From contig JAJVDF010000505.1 of the NCBI GenBank assembly GCA_022410635.1, positions 62,001 through 126,000 of the forward strand: a stretch of DNA of 64,000 bases, written 5' to 3'. Source of the DNA: Tretioscincus oriximinensis. Lineage: Eukaryota; Chordata; Lepidosauria; Squamata; Gymnophthalmidae. The position numbers and the translations under genes were made by a program. The notes beneath the pieces were generated by a model that saw only the letters and a list, made by a program, of their open reading frames with translations, searched no databases and was not told where the DNA came from. Positions 44,151-55,365 of this stretch are shown here, in pieces; position 1 is the first letter of the stretch; each line of letters begins with the position of its first letter.

Positions 44151-46881
44151 GCCTCCAATACTGTATTTGTAAACAGTTTCCATGCATGACTTAGGAAGTC
44201 TTAGAGTTAACTTAAAGCCTTCCTCCATGCAAATCAATGCTATTCCTAATGTTGCAACATGTCATCTTCTGATAATGGTTAGAAACAGACAGGGCTGTTC
44301 TTTCCTGGGTTTTACTGCTAGCCAGATACATTTAAAGCCCAAACCACAAACGTTTGCCAAATGAATGTGTTCATTGCAGCTACTCCTACTAATATACTTA
44401 TCTGTCCCACATGCAAATGCCTTGCTGTTAATGCAGATTACGCAGCATTATTACATACATGGAGCAAGTTAATGTGTTTAGGCAGGGATCCATTGTAGAG
44501 GGCTGTTGCAACCCATATAATGTGTTGTACCACTATTCCCCTTGCAAATGTGAAATAGTGAGTTCTCTATAGTAGATTACTAAAGCCATGCAAATGGCGT
44601 CTCAGATGTAGCACTCTCATTATGATGTACATATTATTTGGATCAAAGAATCAATTATATTTTCAAACTATTACATTTAGTCCTTTACAGGAGTGTAAAA
44701 AACCATATAAAGCATATCTAGAAGGCTTGTCATACATAAGCTTCTAAGGCTACTCACAGATTCTTGACCTCTGTTTCTCATTTTCCCACTTCCAAGAACA
44801 AAGGTTCAAAATGACTAAGAATTCAGAAGGATGCTCCATTCTGGGGCATGAACTTTAAATGAATCCTTAGAATCTTCTGGACCAGAAACTATAATCAATT
44901 TACTTACAAATCTTTAGGACAGGTTATGGAATACTCTTTTATATTCTTCCTCTCTACTTTCATTTCCATAACAGGTGGATTAGTAGTAGAAGTGTTGTAA
45001 TGCTGCTAAAAATGCAGTAGCAAAACATTTGCAGGCAGAATGGATCTAGATAGTCATAGTGGAGCAGAAATGTCATTTTTGTAGCGCTTCAATTCACAAC
45101 GCCTTTTAAGTGCCCCTGGAACTACTTTCAAAGTGGCTTTGAATTACCATCAGGGAAGAATGTTCAAGCTTGCAACCACAAAGGCAGCTTTGAAAGTAAA
45201 TCCAGAGCTGCCTTTGAAGTCAGTGCTGAAAGGAATCAGATGCAGCATATGATTAATCATGATGTCACGTGTAACAATAGCTTGGTATTTGGATGCTAGC
45301 ACACATTTCCTCACTGGATCAAACTGCTTAATGCAATCATGTGTGGCTGCAACTAATTCACATCAAGCTAATTTGAATTAGCTGAAGCGTTTTCAGACAT
45401 TTGTGTAAATGGAACCTAAGCCTGTGCTGAATCACAAATTGACCCACTTAAAGAGACTGGAATTGTCAAGTGCCTTGTTCTCTTACCTCACTCTCTGGAA
45501 TACTCAACATACCTGTGCAACCAAGTTATGCCTACACAATACAGATGTACAACAAGGTTCTGCCCAGAAAGAAAGCAACAATAGTGGCAGCCTGTGGAGA
45601 AGTAAGCTCTCTGCATCTTTATGGTACTCACTTGCTCAAAGGTAACTTTAGGTGTAGAGGAATCAGGCTTACTGAATGAGCCACTTGACAGTACTGCACC
45701 TCTCCAAGCAGTTCATTTTTTATAAACTGCCATTCAGCACAAGCCTGTCAGAAATGGCTTTTTCTTGACATTCAATGTTTTTTTAGAAACTGTTGCTTTG
45801 CAAAATGCATGCAAATTATCACTGTAATCAAAGAAAACTTTTTAACCCACAAGACATTACTCAGTTTAGATATTGTGTTCCTCGTACTAAAGCTTTTCCA
45901 CCAATCAATTATACGGTTCTTTGGTATGTTTAATTGTTCTTTTATTATTCTTAATTAGAAGGGTTCAAAGTTCTCCTTTACTTCCCCTTGGATTTAGCTC
46001 ATCCATCATCTATCTTTGAAACCAANCTCAAAGTTAAACATAAGTCTTGAGTCCCTATAGCTACTCCAAAAGTGGCGAGAAATCTCGGTACAATCTACCT
46101 TCCTGGCCTGTCTAGTATTATAATGTCACTGGATGCAAAGATACCAAGAGGATTTTGTTCTCCAGCAATCTGGGGAATTTTACCTAATACTAACAAAACT
46201 CTTTCTCTAGCAAAGATGCAAAATTGCTAGCAAGTGCAAGAAACGGAGAGCTGATCTCTGATGTTCCATTATGTGTAAAAATCCCCTAGAGCTGTTTGTC
46301 ATGATTCACAGGATAAATAGCTCTACATGGCTTTGTGTCATTTTCGACACAGAGGAAGCCTGTGAAATTAACAACAGTGGACATAACTCAGATCCATTCA
46401 AAGTCAGCAGAGGTCTTGGCATTTCAATTGAACATGATTGTAATGATAGTAAGCTGGCCATGTGTTGACTAATAGATCCATAGCTGAACTTGACTGATAG
46501 ATCCATTGCTGGCTCTCAGCTTCCATATGACATAGTACAAGGTGTGGAGGTATGTGGGAGTGTTGGGTTACCTTACTGCCAGTATGTCTTAAGGCATACA
46601 GAGAACATGACATAGCTAGAGAATCATGTCTAAAATGCAGATTTAAAAGATTAGTCTCTTTGTTTCAGGACACTGGGACTTTATTGTTGATGAAAGTTGA
46701 GGTGAAGGTCATAACCACATCTTACTTTCAAAAAATTGATTTTTCAAGTTCGTCAAGAGCAAGTGTAATAACACTTGGTGTGTTGTAGATAACATACCTC
46801 TACTTAAAGTGATTCGCCTCTGGGGAGGGGTGATTTCAGACAGTTCTGGTGTGCTTTACCCTAGTTTTATAATTATATAAA
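44151..46881. other. Intergenic stretch, nothing recognised
   Basis: 2.7 kb with no recognisable repeat family, exon or RNA gene. This is the longest clean interval upstream of SYT10, and it would be the first place to look for conserved non-coding elements by alignment. Confidence 0.5.
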
Positions 46882-47115
46882 CAATGGGATGACACTGCAA
46901 CGAAGTAGATTTAGATTGGATATCAGGGGAAAAAAACCTTTCTAACAATAAGGGTAATAAATCAGTGNAACAGTTTGCTACAGAATGTGGTAAGTTCTTC
47001 GCTGGAAGTCTTCAAACAGAGATTGGGAAGCTATCTGTATGGGATGGTTTAGTGAATCCTGCATTTTCAGGATCTGATGACCCTGGGAGATCCCTTCGAA
47101 CTTTGATTCTATTTT
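46882..47115 (+). mobile_element. CR1 LINE 3' end, degenerate
   Basis: ACAATGGGATGACACTGCAA, CTTCAAACAGAGATTGGGAA, GGGATGGTTTAGTGAATCCT and CTTCGAACTTTGATTCTATT follow the end of the CR1 at 14.2-14.5 kb with substitutions and a deletion. Confidence 0.85.
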
Positions 47116-47317
47116 CAGGATCTTGCTAGAAACTGTGGTAGTTTTCACCCAGTCTTTACCAACTGCCTTTGAAGATCTTGGGGTGTGTAGTATGCTGGAG
47201 TGATTCCCTTTGACAAGCAACTCTGTGAACTGACCCAATCTTTGGCTCAATGTTTGTTTCAATAGACCAATCCAGGAAGTGTGTCTTTTTACTGCACTCT
47301 TGGAGATGGAATACCTT

Positions 47318-47388
47318 AACTAGGTTTTTTTATTATTAATCACCCTGGGTCCTTCAGGCATAGGGTAGTATAGAAATGTAAATAAATG
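47318..47388 (+). repeat. L2-type LINE 3' tail
   Basis: ATTAATCACCCTGGGTCCTT, AGGCATAGGGTAGTATAGAA and GTAAATAAATGG form a mutated L2 terminal hairpin. Confidence 0.7.
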
Positions 47389-47496
47389 GACCATTTTCGG
47401 TNCATTGCGACAAGCCACAGACTGCCATTTCAGAAGCTGGGGAACTTTTTTCCCAGCCAGTGGAATAAGAAGAGAGTGGCACAAAATGAACAATCG

Positions 47497-47905
47497 TGCA
47501 GAAAAGGGCAACAAGAATGATCAAGGGTCTGAAGCACCTCCCTTATGAAGTCAGGCTGCAATGTCTAGGCCTCTTCAGCCTCGAAAGGTGACGTTTGAGA
47601 GGTGATCTCATTGAGCAAAATCATGCATGGGATGGATAGGGTGAATAGAGAAAAATGTTTTCTCTATCATACAACACTAGGATCAGAGGACACTCCTTGA
47701 AACTGATGGGCAGAAAAGTGAGAAGAAAGGAAAGTATTTTCTCACCCAGAAGGTCATCAGCCTGTGGAATTTACTTCCTGAANGGGTGGTGGTAGCTAAC
47801 AGCCAGGATAGCTTCAAGACAGGACTAGACAGGTTTATGGACACCAAGGGTATAAATGGGTACTAGGATGGATGTCTGGATGCTGGATTCTTATGTTATG
47901 CTCTT
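47497..47905 (+). mobile_element. CR1-like LINE 3' part
   Basis: GTGCAGAAAAGGGCAACAAG, GGTCTGAAGCACCTCCCTTA, CAGGCTGCAATGTCTAGGCC and GGAAAGTATTTTCTCACCCA cover the RT C-terminus and start of the 3' UTR. A deletion joins GATGTCTGGATG to CTGGATTCTTATG. It served as the reference for spotting the rearrangement at 3.3-3.4 kb. Confidence 0.85.
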
Positions 47906-48479
47906 ACCCTCAGTATAAGATGAAAGTTCGCTGTCAGAAGTCACTGAGGAAAATTTGATCTCTTATGGTCACTGTTTAATGGCCTTATAAAGAAAGTCAT
48001 TAAAGACACATCCCATGGGAGTGAAGGCCACAGATGGATCCTTCACTATGCATATGTTGGAAGATGTTCGTAAAGAACTTACCTGAAATCTCGTCAGTGT
48101 TCTAATGTTACAAAGTGGCCAACTTAATTCTTTTTTCAGGTGGAAGTGTTCTGAACTATGCGGGTCACTTTTCAAAACATGACCATCTCTTCCACCTACC
48201 CCCTTTCAATCTAGGGCTGCCTTCTGTGGAATTAATAAACATCTTCCAACCAAAGTTTTGCACAAGCATTCCAAGGACAAGCATTGCATCTGAATCCATG
48301 GTCAGATTCAGAACTGCGAGTGTGAGGGAAGTGAGGCAGATGGGGAAGGAAAGGAGAAAAAAATGGTGAGAAAGATAAGGAAGAAAAAAAGAATGGAAGG
48401 AAGCAATGGGAAGGCATGGGGGAGCAGATAAAAGGGAGATGGACTGCAGCTAAGGAAAGCAAACAGGAAAAGAGGAATG
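47906..48479. other. Upstream flank of the CpG island
   Basis: The purine-rich run 48,335-48,475 (AGGAAAGGAGAAAAAAATGG and similar) leads into the island. No gene or repeat family is recognised. Confidence 0.5.
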
Positions 48480-49136
48480 TGGGGCCGGGGTTGGATTACC
48501 TGTTGAATTTTCTCCTGCATCAGGTTTCGTGAAGGTAGAAAGACGTTTGTCACTCACACACAGCTCTGTCCCCCCCTTGAAGGTTGCAAGGCCAAGCTGT
48601 GGGGTCCCATGGCACCTAGAGGCTAAATACCTGGAAGCCCCCACTTTCCTGCGCCTCTCAGGTGCCCCCTCTGCTCTCCTCCCCCCAGCCCTCCCTCCCC
48701 ACTCCCTGAAGCCAAATGGGGACCCCTTCGACTTGCCTGTGGCCAGGACCCCACGAGGCAGCAGCCCCGATCCCCACGTGCTCCCCAACCCCCCGCCACT
48801 CGTGCCTCCTACCCCTCCCAAGCCGCATCCGCGCTCTCCTGCCATTGGAGCGGCTGCTTCCCGGTCTCCAAAAGGCACAACAGACGTTGCCAAGCGGAGT
48901 CGCTTTGGGAAGCGGGAGGTGTTTGGGGTTTCGGAAAGGGGGGGAAGGGAGAAGGGAGAAGAGCCCCACCGCCGCCACCATTCTAGTCCATCCATTCGTG
49001 CTCTTCTCAGCGCGGTTACAGCGCACGCCTGTAGGACTGGGGCGCCTCCCGCGTCCCTCTTCTTCCTCTTCTTCCTCTTGCTCCCAGGCTGACTTGAGAG
49101 ATCNTCTTTTCTTCCTTCCTGTAACTTCTATATTTC

Positions 49137-49305
49137 CTGATCTTCTCCAAGTCTCTCCCTTCTTTCTTTTCCTTCAAGTTTAGATTTCCTTCAAGTTTAG
49201 ACTTCCTGATTTCTTCCTTCCTTCCTTCAATTTAGATCTTCTCCAACCCTCCTTCGTTCTTTCCTTCGTTCTTTCAAGTTTAGATTCCTGATCTTCTCCA
49301 AGGCC
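49137..49305 (+). repeat. Pyrimidine-rich degenerate direct repeats 5' of SYT10
   Basis: CCTGATCTTCTCCAAG occurs at about 49,137 and again near 49,288. TTCAAGTTTAGA-type units occur about four times between 49,172 and 49,288, separated by CTTCCTTCCTTC or CTTTCCTTCGTTC runs. The block interrupts the CpG island and is about 170-340 bp upstream of the start codon, so it would lie in the promoter or 5' UTR. Confidence 0.75.
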
Positions 49306-49393
49306 GCCTTCCCCCCCCTCCCAAGCAATAACCGAGGCGCGTCCGGGAGAAAGACGGGCGAACCTGGGGAGCCCCCCGTGCTCGGCGCGAGGC

Positions 49394-49402
49394 ATGGCTT
49401 AG
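49394..49402 (+). other. Minimal upstream ORF (ATG GCT TAG)
   Basis: A start codon in strong context (G at -3, G at +4) is followed after one codon by TAG. It lies 84 bases before the SYT10 start and in the same frame. If the transcript begins upstream of 49,390 it could lower or regulate initiation at the main ATG. Whether it is transcribed is unknown. Confidence 0.4.
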
Positions 49403-49477
49403 ATCGGCCCCAGCAAGCAGGAAGGGAAGGGCGACTCCTCCACGCCGACCTCCTCCGTTTCCTCCTCCTCCTCCAGG

Positions 49478-49628
49478 ATGAGTTTCCACAAGGAAGACAG
49501 CGTGGGAAGCTTGTGCAGCAAGGCTTTGAAGATCATCTCCCAGCTCTGCCAGGAGGGCCATGTGACGCCGGAGAAATGCTCCAACATCGTCCCCCTGGAG
49601 CCCCCCAACCAAGTCATCAGCAACACAG
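49478..49628 (+). CDS. SYT10: Synaptotagmin-10, first coding exon (partial gene)
   Basis: The exon encodes 50 full codons plus one base, beginning MSFHKEDSVGSLCSKALKII and ending in PPNQVISNT. It stops at CAG|GTACGAG, a good splice donor leaving phase 1. The start MSFHKED and three cysteines at residues 13, 24 and 34 match the short luminal N-terminus of synaptotagmin-10. In that family (SYT3, 5/9, 6, 10) these cysteines make disulfide-linked dimers. The rest of the protein, which is not in this window, has one membrane segment and two C2 domains. It serves as a calcium sensor on secretory vesicles in neurons. The ATG sits in a CpG island with A at -3. The pyrimidine run directly before it (CCTCCTCCTCCTCCAG) could also be a splice acceptor of an exon preceded by a non-coding one. 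SYT6 and SYT3 are less likely because they start differently. Confidence 0.85.
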
Positions 49629-50204
49629 GTACGAGTGGTGGNCGGTTGGGGGTCAACTGGCTCCCCTCCCTTCCCCATCCCAGCCAGCCCCGGATCTTTT
49701 CCATGGGACTTCGCCTCCCCCACCCCGAGTCTAGTCTCCCAACTGGATCCTAGAGTCTGGTCTCGCTGGTGTCTGAAGGCAAGAAAGGACAAGACAAGGG
49801 GTGAGGGGCGTGGGGTATTGAGGGCACGCTGGCGTTTTCCTCTATAGCAGCCATAGAAGTAGGTCTTGAATGGGGAAATGGCCACTTCTTTCTTTTATTA
49901 CCCACGCCCTCGTTTTCCTTAGCGTCTTCTTTTCCTGGGGTAGAGAAGTCGAGGAGGAACCATGCTTTCCCAGTTTGATGCTTTCACCCCTAAATTTTAA
50001 TCCAGCCTGAACCCTACTTTGGTCCTTTCCTCACCAAACCTTATATCCCAGGATAGGAGCCTGCCATCCACCTGATAGTGTAGACTATGGCCAGCCCCAA
50101 GTGGGGCCAAGCTCTGTCTGGAGATGTAACCCAGGCTGTCGGTTCTGGTCACCCCTAACTTTTAATCCTGCTTCAGTCTACTTTGGAGAAAACACATCAG
50201 GGAA

Positions 50205-50512
50205 ATGGCACACTTTTTCGCCACCCACTCTCTCAGGAAAGACACTTTTGGGTTAGATAATGCGGAAAGAAAATGTACTATTCGTTTTGCTTATGAGTTC
50301 TTCCATTCTGAAAACAAACTGAAGCTGGATTAAAATTTAGAAGTAACCAGAAGCTTTTAGAGTGAGATAACTCATTGGCAGAGTAACAAGTTGTTTGTTT
50401 TGCACTTTATCTAACTCAGAAAATCCACCTTTAGGTTAGATGATGCGGAAATAAAAATGATCAGGCACTTCGCTGTTATGTTCTTTTGCTCCGAAGGTGA
50501 ATTAAAACTTGT
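50205..50512 (+). repeat. Diverged tandem pair of a dispersed repeat
   Basis: TTTTGGGTTAGATAATGCGG (50,247) and TTTAGGTTAGATGATGCGGA (50,430) start two related ~85-bp units about 183 bp apart. Both continue through a TTATG(A/T)TCTT stretch to a GAATTAAAA or GGATTAAAA end. A third relative lies at 23,215-23,285. Translations of the two units look similar, but this follows from the duplication. Confidence 0.6.
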
Positions 50513-52789
50513 GTGCAAACATGAATGTCCAGTCTTTGTTCTGGCTGGCTGGCAACTTGTCTGAATGCATAATCCTCCACTCTCTTGTCTGCTTTGTTCA
50601 AAAAATGCTTTCCTTTCTTCATCATCTTCAGCTGTTGTGTTTGTCTCCCCTTTCAAAGTAAAGAAAAATACCAGTTCTGAAAAGAGAGGGATCAGTCTGG
50701 TGTATTTCTGGAAAGTCTGATTCTGAGAGGCTAATCTGGGTTCCTTTAGTAAACTGAATGGACATATAGATAAAAAATGGATCTTTCTTTCATAGAGATC
50801 CCTCTGTGCTGAAGAGCAGTTATGTAAAGGTAGAAAAGCAACAGGCTGAGATTTATAAGCTCTTGATTTACACTTGTATTATATTCTACACATCATCAGC
50901 TAAGGTGAATACAAGTTCTATTCATCCATTGCTCATAAACTCGGGGGTGGGGTGGGGGGGATGTTAGAGATAAAGATTGTAAGGTTGTATTAAATTATTC
51001 TGAAGCTTAAATTTGATTTTAGTAAGTGTTATGTTGGCCTCCTTAACAATATAGTTTGTGTAAGTCTTGTTTATTCAGTAAAACATGAGTGTAACTGATA
51101 AGCACAAGGCTTCCTGTTTGCATGTAGTTGGCTGCAGATGGTCAGAAATAAAAGTGTTTGTGTCAGTTTTTATTATTTTTTTAGAATTTAAGGGTATCAA
51201 GATGTTAAGGTGAAATGCAATATTTGAGACGTAATATATACATTTATATTAGTGTATTCACTGGCTTTCTTGATATGTCAATCTGCATCGTGCTTCACCN
51301 GATTAGTATGGTTTTGCAACCTAACTAGGCAACAGGTGCCAGAAATGAAAGTACCAGTAATAGCTGCTGCAAAAGGACATATATATGCTCTTTATCAGAG
51401 GGCTGTAAGAGAATTTGGGGTAGCAAATTGTGTGGTTTCACCTCTGTCTTCCTCTTGGGGAAACAATTTAGGGTATTTTGTAGGACTCTGAAATAACACA
51501 AGGTTGAAATAATCTATTTCTCTTAGTGTTAATGACTGATAATGCTTTTCACACTTAGAGACTTATCCCAAGTATTCCAGGGGTATCTGTGAACATTAGA
51601 AGCAGGTAGAAACCAACAAGAAATCCTGACACTTTGAAGTATTGTTACTTGTTACAGCCTTGGACTGATTGCACAATAATCTAATCTTGCAAAAAGCAAT
51701 TTCCTCTGCCTCCATTTAAGAAAGGGTCTTTTTCATTGTAAGAGATTTACAGAGATAAAAAAGATGGTGTCCCAAATTGGGGATTCTGTTTTATAATTCT
51801 AAGGCAGGATAGGACAACTACTGCAATGAAAAGAGACACTTATTTCTTGTTTTGGTTCTAGTTTTACATGCCTAAAACAGAAAATGTTGAAAATATACTT
51901 CTGTGATAAATGTCTTTCTTTGTACCAAAGTTAGGTTACAGTAATACATCTGCATGCAGACCCCTGATTATATTGGGAAAGTCATACATNCTCCAAGCAT
52001 TCCCAATATATATGTTCTAAAGGACCAAAAAGACATATCACTATTATGGCAAATCAGCAACACTGCCAGATTTCCTGTAACATCAATATTTACCTTTATC
52101 TCACTGAGAACTGATTATTAGTGATAAAGTTCTAGGACAAGAAATCTCGAGCACCCACATAAAATAGTGTAACAACATTTTATTATCATTGAAACAGCAG
52201 TTGGGTTGGATGTGAAACCTCAAAACCCTTTGGCCTGACTACATCTCAAGCCTATCAAAAAGGTTAATGAAACATGAAACACCACAATGCTTTTGATGTG
52301 CTTGATGTAATCCAAATAATAGCTACAGCTGGATGACCAGGTAAACAACTATCTTTGTTACATGTGTCTCTCCTGTTACATGTTGAAGAGTACACCTGTA
52401 GATTGCACTGATGTTCAGTAACTCCACTGTCAAGACTGATTTTCATGTGCACAAAGGTCCTTTTTGTTATGTTTCATAGGGAACTAAACAGCAGTTCATC
52501 TAAGGCCAGTGAATATATTCAGACACCCAATGGTAATTGAGTAGACTGAAGAATTCAATTAGTTTTTCTTCATCATGATATAATTTTTCAAAACGCAAAC
52601 AATTCTGGTCATTTACTTTTTTTAGTAAAACAAGCTGTTGTAAAAATATCTCTACATGGTTTTCCTCCTCTGCCTTAAAGCAATCGCATTACATGGAAGC
52701 ACATTGTCCACTCTGGTGGATTTCTTCACTTTCTGAATAAACTGACATGCTTAGGTACTGTCATATCACCTTCCTTATTCAGCAAGGGC

Positions 52790-52951
52790 ATGGATGAGGA
52801 AGATTCTGCTGGATTTGAGCTTCTGACTGTAGACAGCCTAACAGATGTCTCTGAGCTGCAGGTAGCTCTTCTGAGTGAAGGAGAAAAGGAACAGGCTGAG
52901 ATTCAAGATCTTGATACTTACAGAAAGGAGAAGCAAGCAAGAAAAGGTTAA
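52790..52951 (+). other. Small acidic ORF with exon-like edges, unknown
   Basis: A 53-codon frame begins MDEEDSAGFELLTVDSLTDV. A pyrimidine-rich acceptor (CACCTTCCTTATTCAG, ending 52,782) precedes it, and CTGCAG|GTAGCT at 52,861 could be a donor giving a 79-bp exon. It lies inside SYT10 intron 1 but does not match synaptotagmin. I do not recognise it. A cryptic or decayed exon, or chance, are both possible. The stretch GAAAAGGAACAGGCTGAGAT at 52,880 resembles GAAAAGCAACAGGCTGAGAT at 50,834. Confidence 0.2.
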
Positions 52952-53867
52952 TTAGGATAGCTGAAGGAGCTCATATAATCATCCAGTCTTCAGGGGGGAA
53001 AAACTATAAGCTAGAAGCTCCATAGATGCTTGTAGCTGATAACTAATTCAAACTTGTTTGTTAATATTCTATAGCTGAATTGAAATCAATTTGAGTTTAC
53101 TTTGTGTATCTTAGTTAGCCTTGCATGTGAGACAGAACAGGCACAGACACAACATTTTAACAAGGACTTCAAGTGTTAGGGAATTTCTAGGTGTCATCTA
53201 CATATCTGTTTAGGCAATTATTCTGTTGTATGGCAGCCAAATTTTATTTCCACTTGGCACCCAAGACCTCACAGGCTGCCACTGAGGTGACTTAAAGGTA
53301 AGTTGTAACAAAATGCTCCTTGAGAAAATCAAATGTTCTTGGGAGGTCAAGAACTCAAGGACTAACCAGTTTGGTAGAGTTTTACAGCCACAGACCTGAA
53401 GATTGTCCATGTCCAGTCATATTTTTGCTCTGTCAAAGCAGGTCTGACTTTAATCCTCATTATAATCCCCCCAAAGGGTCAACAACCATGTTATGAATTC
53501 CATCACTCCTATGGCAGATCCCACACCTCCAAACAGATGAAGCTCCAGTTTAAGGAAGCTTTTAGTAGAATATTGAGGAAAATGTAAGGTACTTTGGTTT
53601 TCCATGACCTCCCTTCATCTTTATAGCACTGTACTCTCTTTGTGATCACTAAATGCATTGTGGGGGAAATTAGGGCTTAAACATCTTTTCATGGCTGAAG
53701 CTGTTGGAAAAAGTATACTGTTTGGAAATAGGATATTTCTGCTCCTATCTCTAAGGCTCATGCTAGAGATTGATTGTGGGAGATTATAGCTCAACATTCT
53801 GGAAATTCACCTGCAGGCTTCCCCCTAGATTGATCATCTCTTCTTTGCCTTTGATACTGGTATAAAA

Positions 53868-54265
53868 CTATCTGGAGGGGTCATGAGGAGTTTTGGAGTA
53901 AAATGTTATTAATTACCGATGACACCTAGCTTTATCTCGCCATACCATCTGAGTCCCTGATAGGCGCTTGGTGGCAGTGATGAGCTGGACGGGAGCCAAT
54001 AAATTGAAACTGTATCCAGAGGTGCTGGATCACAGGTCTCTTGTCAATAAGGTGAGGAATTCTGTTCTTAATAAAATTGCTTTGCCTTGAAAGAGACAGG
54101 TAATCCATGCTATCCTAGCTCCAGTTTGTATTATTGCAACAAACTTTATTCGGAAACTGCAGCAGGTGCAGAATGTAGCAGAGAGACTACTAATTGATAC
54201 TGTTGGTTAGATGCATATCACACCAGTCTTAAGACCTGAAGTGGCTGCAACTTTGGTACATAATC
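53868..54265 (+). mobile_element. L2-type LINE RT fragment, degenerate
   Basis: The segment aligns with the RT middle and C-terminus of the intact copy at 62.4-63.0 kb. It has a GGAGGGGTCATGAGGAGTTT block, a decayed catalytic box (ATTACCGATGAC, TDD instead of YADD), and AGCAGGTGCAGAATGTAGCA later. Homology stops at CCAATTCAAG where the GTTAGTCTGG repeat begins. Confidence 0.75.
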
Positions 54266-54270
54266 CAATT

Positions 54271-54410
54271 CAAGATTTCAGAGAAATAGCTGTGTTAGTC
54301 TTGGTAGAAAATCCTTGTAGCACTTAGAGATTAACAGAAGAAAGATTGGTGGTATGAGCTTTCGTAGTAGACGTTCCATCTACTTTTGGGGATTCCGCTC
54401 CTAAATTTGT
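54271..54410 (+). repeat. GTTAGTCT repeat next to L2 break
   Basis: TTTCAGAGAAATAGCTGTGT, TAGTCTTGGTAGAAAATCCT, TGTAGCACTTAGAGATTAAC and GAGCTTTCGTAGTAGACGTT give a near-complete family copy. It begins exactly where L2 homology ends. Confidence 0.75.
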
Positions 54411-55027
54411 TAAGAAATGCTTTGTCCTGAAGCATCCTGCCCTTGTTTGAAGATAGATGAGGCCCTTCTAGTTATCCCATCACCTAAAAGGGTCTCATAC
54501 TGTGCAAGCTATCATTTTGCTAACAATTGACTATGAAGTTCAATAAAAGTGCATTTATATTTGGAGAACAAAGTAAACTGTGAGTAGACAACATAAATTC
54601 CCAAAATATGAGATGATGTTGGCTAGTAAGTAAACACTATTTTAAGACATGTAGTTAGGGTTGCCCCTGAGGAAATTAAGTAGACACAAATCTTTAGAGC
54701 CAACTGAGCTTAGCTTTAAGGAAGGTTTCTTTTCCAGGATATACTTGCTTTGTAGGGTTAAGAAATGCATAAGATCAGGACGGTTTGTCTCCTTGCATTT
54801 CTATCCCACCCTGCACTCTAATTCATCCTCTCAGCTAAAATTCAGCCTGCTGTAAGTACAACTAACAGTGTCAGAAAGCCAATTCTTCAGCTAATTAACT
54901 GGTGTGTTTTAAACCATACATCTGAAGACCACAGATCCTGGGATCTCTGCAACATTTTATCCAGTGGAAAAGCTTTAAATTTAAGATTACAAACGTACAA
55001 TTTAGAACCTTTCAGATGGCAAGGGAC

Positions 55028-55365
55028 CTGCACGTCCCTTAAGATCTGCAGGGGATGCCCCTCCTGGTTGTACCACCCCTTTCAACAGCTAGTGGAGTGG
55101 GAACCCGGGACGTGGTTGCCCCTCGTCTTTGGAATAGTCTCCCCCTCAAGGTGCGTCTGTCATCATCATTGTATTATTTTAGAAGGTCCTTGAAGACGCA
55201 CTTCTTTTACCTGGCCTTTGGCTGAAGAAATGTCATCTTTATCCCTACTTTTAAATATTGTTTTATACTGTTTTAATTTTGTAGTGATGTTTTACTGTTT
55301 TGGCTGCCCTGAGACCTTCGGGTATAGGGCAGGGTATAAATAAATTAAATAAATAAATAAATAAG
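55028..55365 (+). mobile_element. L2-type LINE 3' end
   Basis: CCCTTAAGATCTGCAGGGGA, GGAATAGTCTCCCCCTCAAG, CCTGGCCTTTGGCTGAAGAA and the terminal hairpin TGCCCTGAGACCTTCGGGTA lead to repeated AAATAAAT. It may be the far end of the same copy as 53,868-54,265, separated by ~760 bp of later or unrelated sequence. Confidence 0.85.

Larger units (their letters stand above)
48480..49650 (+). promoter_or_regulatory. CpG island at the SYT10 5' end
   Basis: CpG dinucleotides, nearly absent elsewhere, are dense at 48,600-49,090 (for example GCCGCATCCGCGCTCTCCTG, GCGCGGTTACAGCGCACGCC) and again at 49,310-49,610. The island covers the first coding exon and its upstream kilobase, as expected for a promoter. 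No TATA box is placed confidently and the transcription start cannot be fixed. Open frames on both strands inside the island are by-products of GC-rich composition. Confidence 0.8.

Noticed and set aside
48450..49885. Several 100-200-codon frames on both strands in the CpG island
   Set aside because: GC-rich composition removes stop codons. The residues are Pro/Ser/Arg-biased without domains, and overlapping frames occur on both strands.
50247..50512. Similar peptides encoded by the two repeat units
   Set aside because: Similarity follows from duplication of the DNA. Neither frame is sustained.
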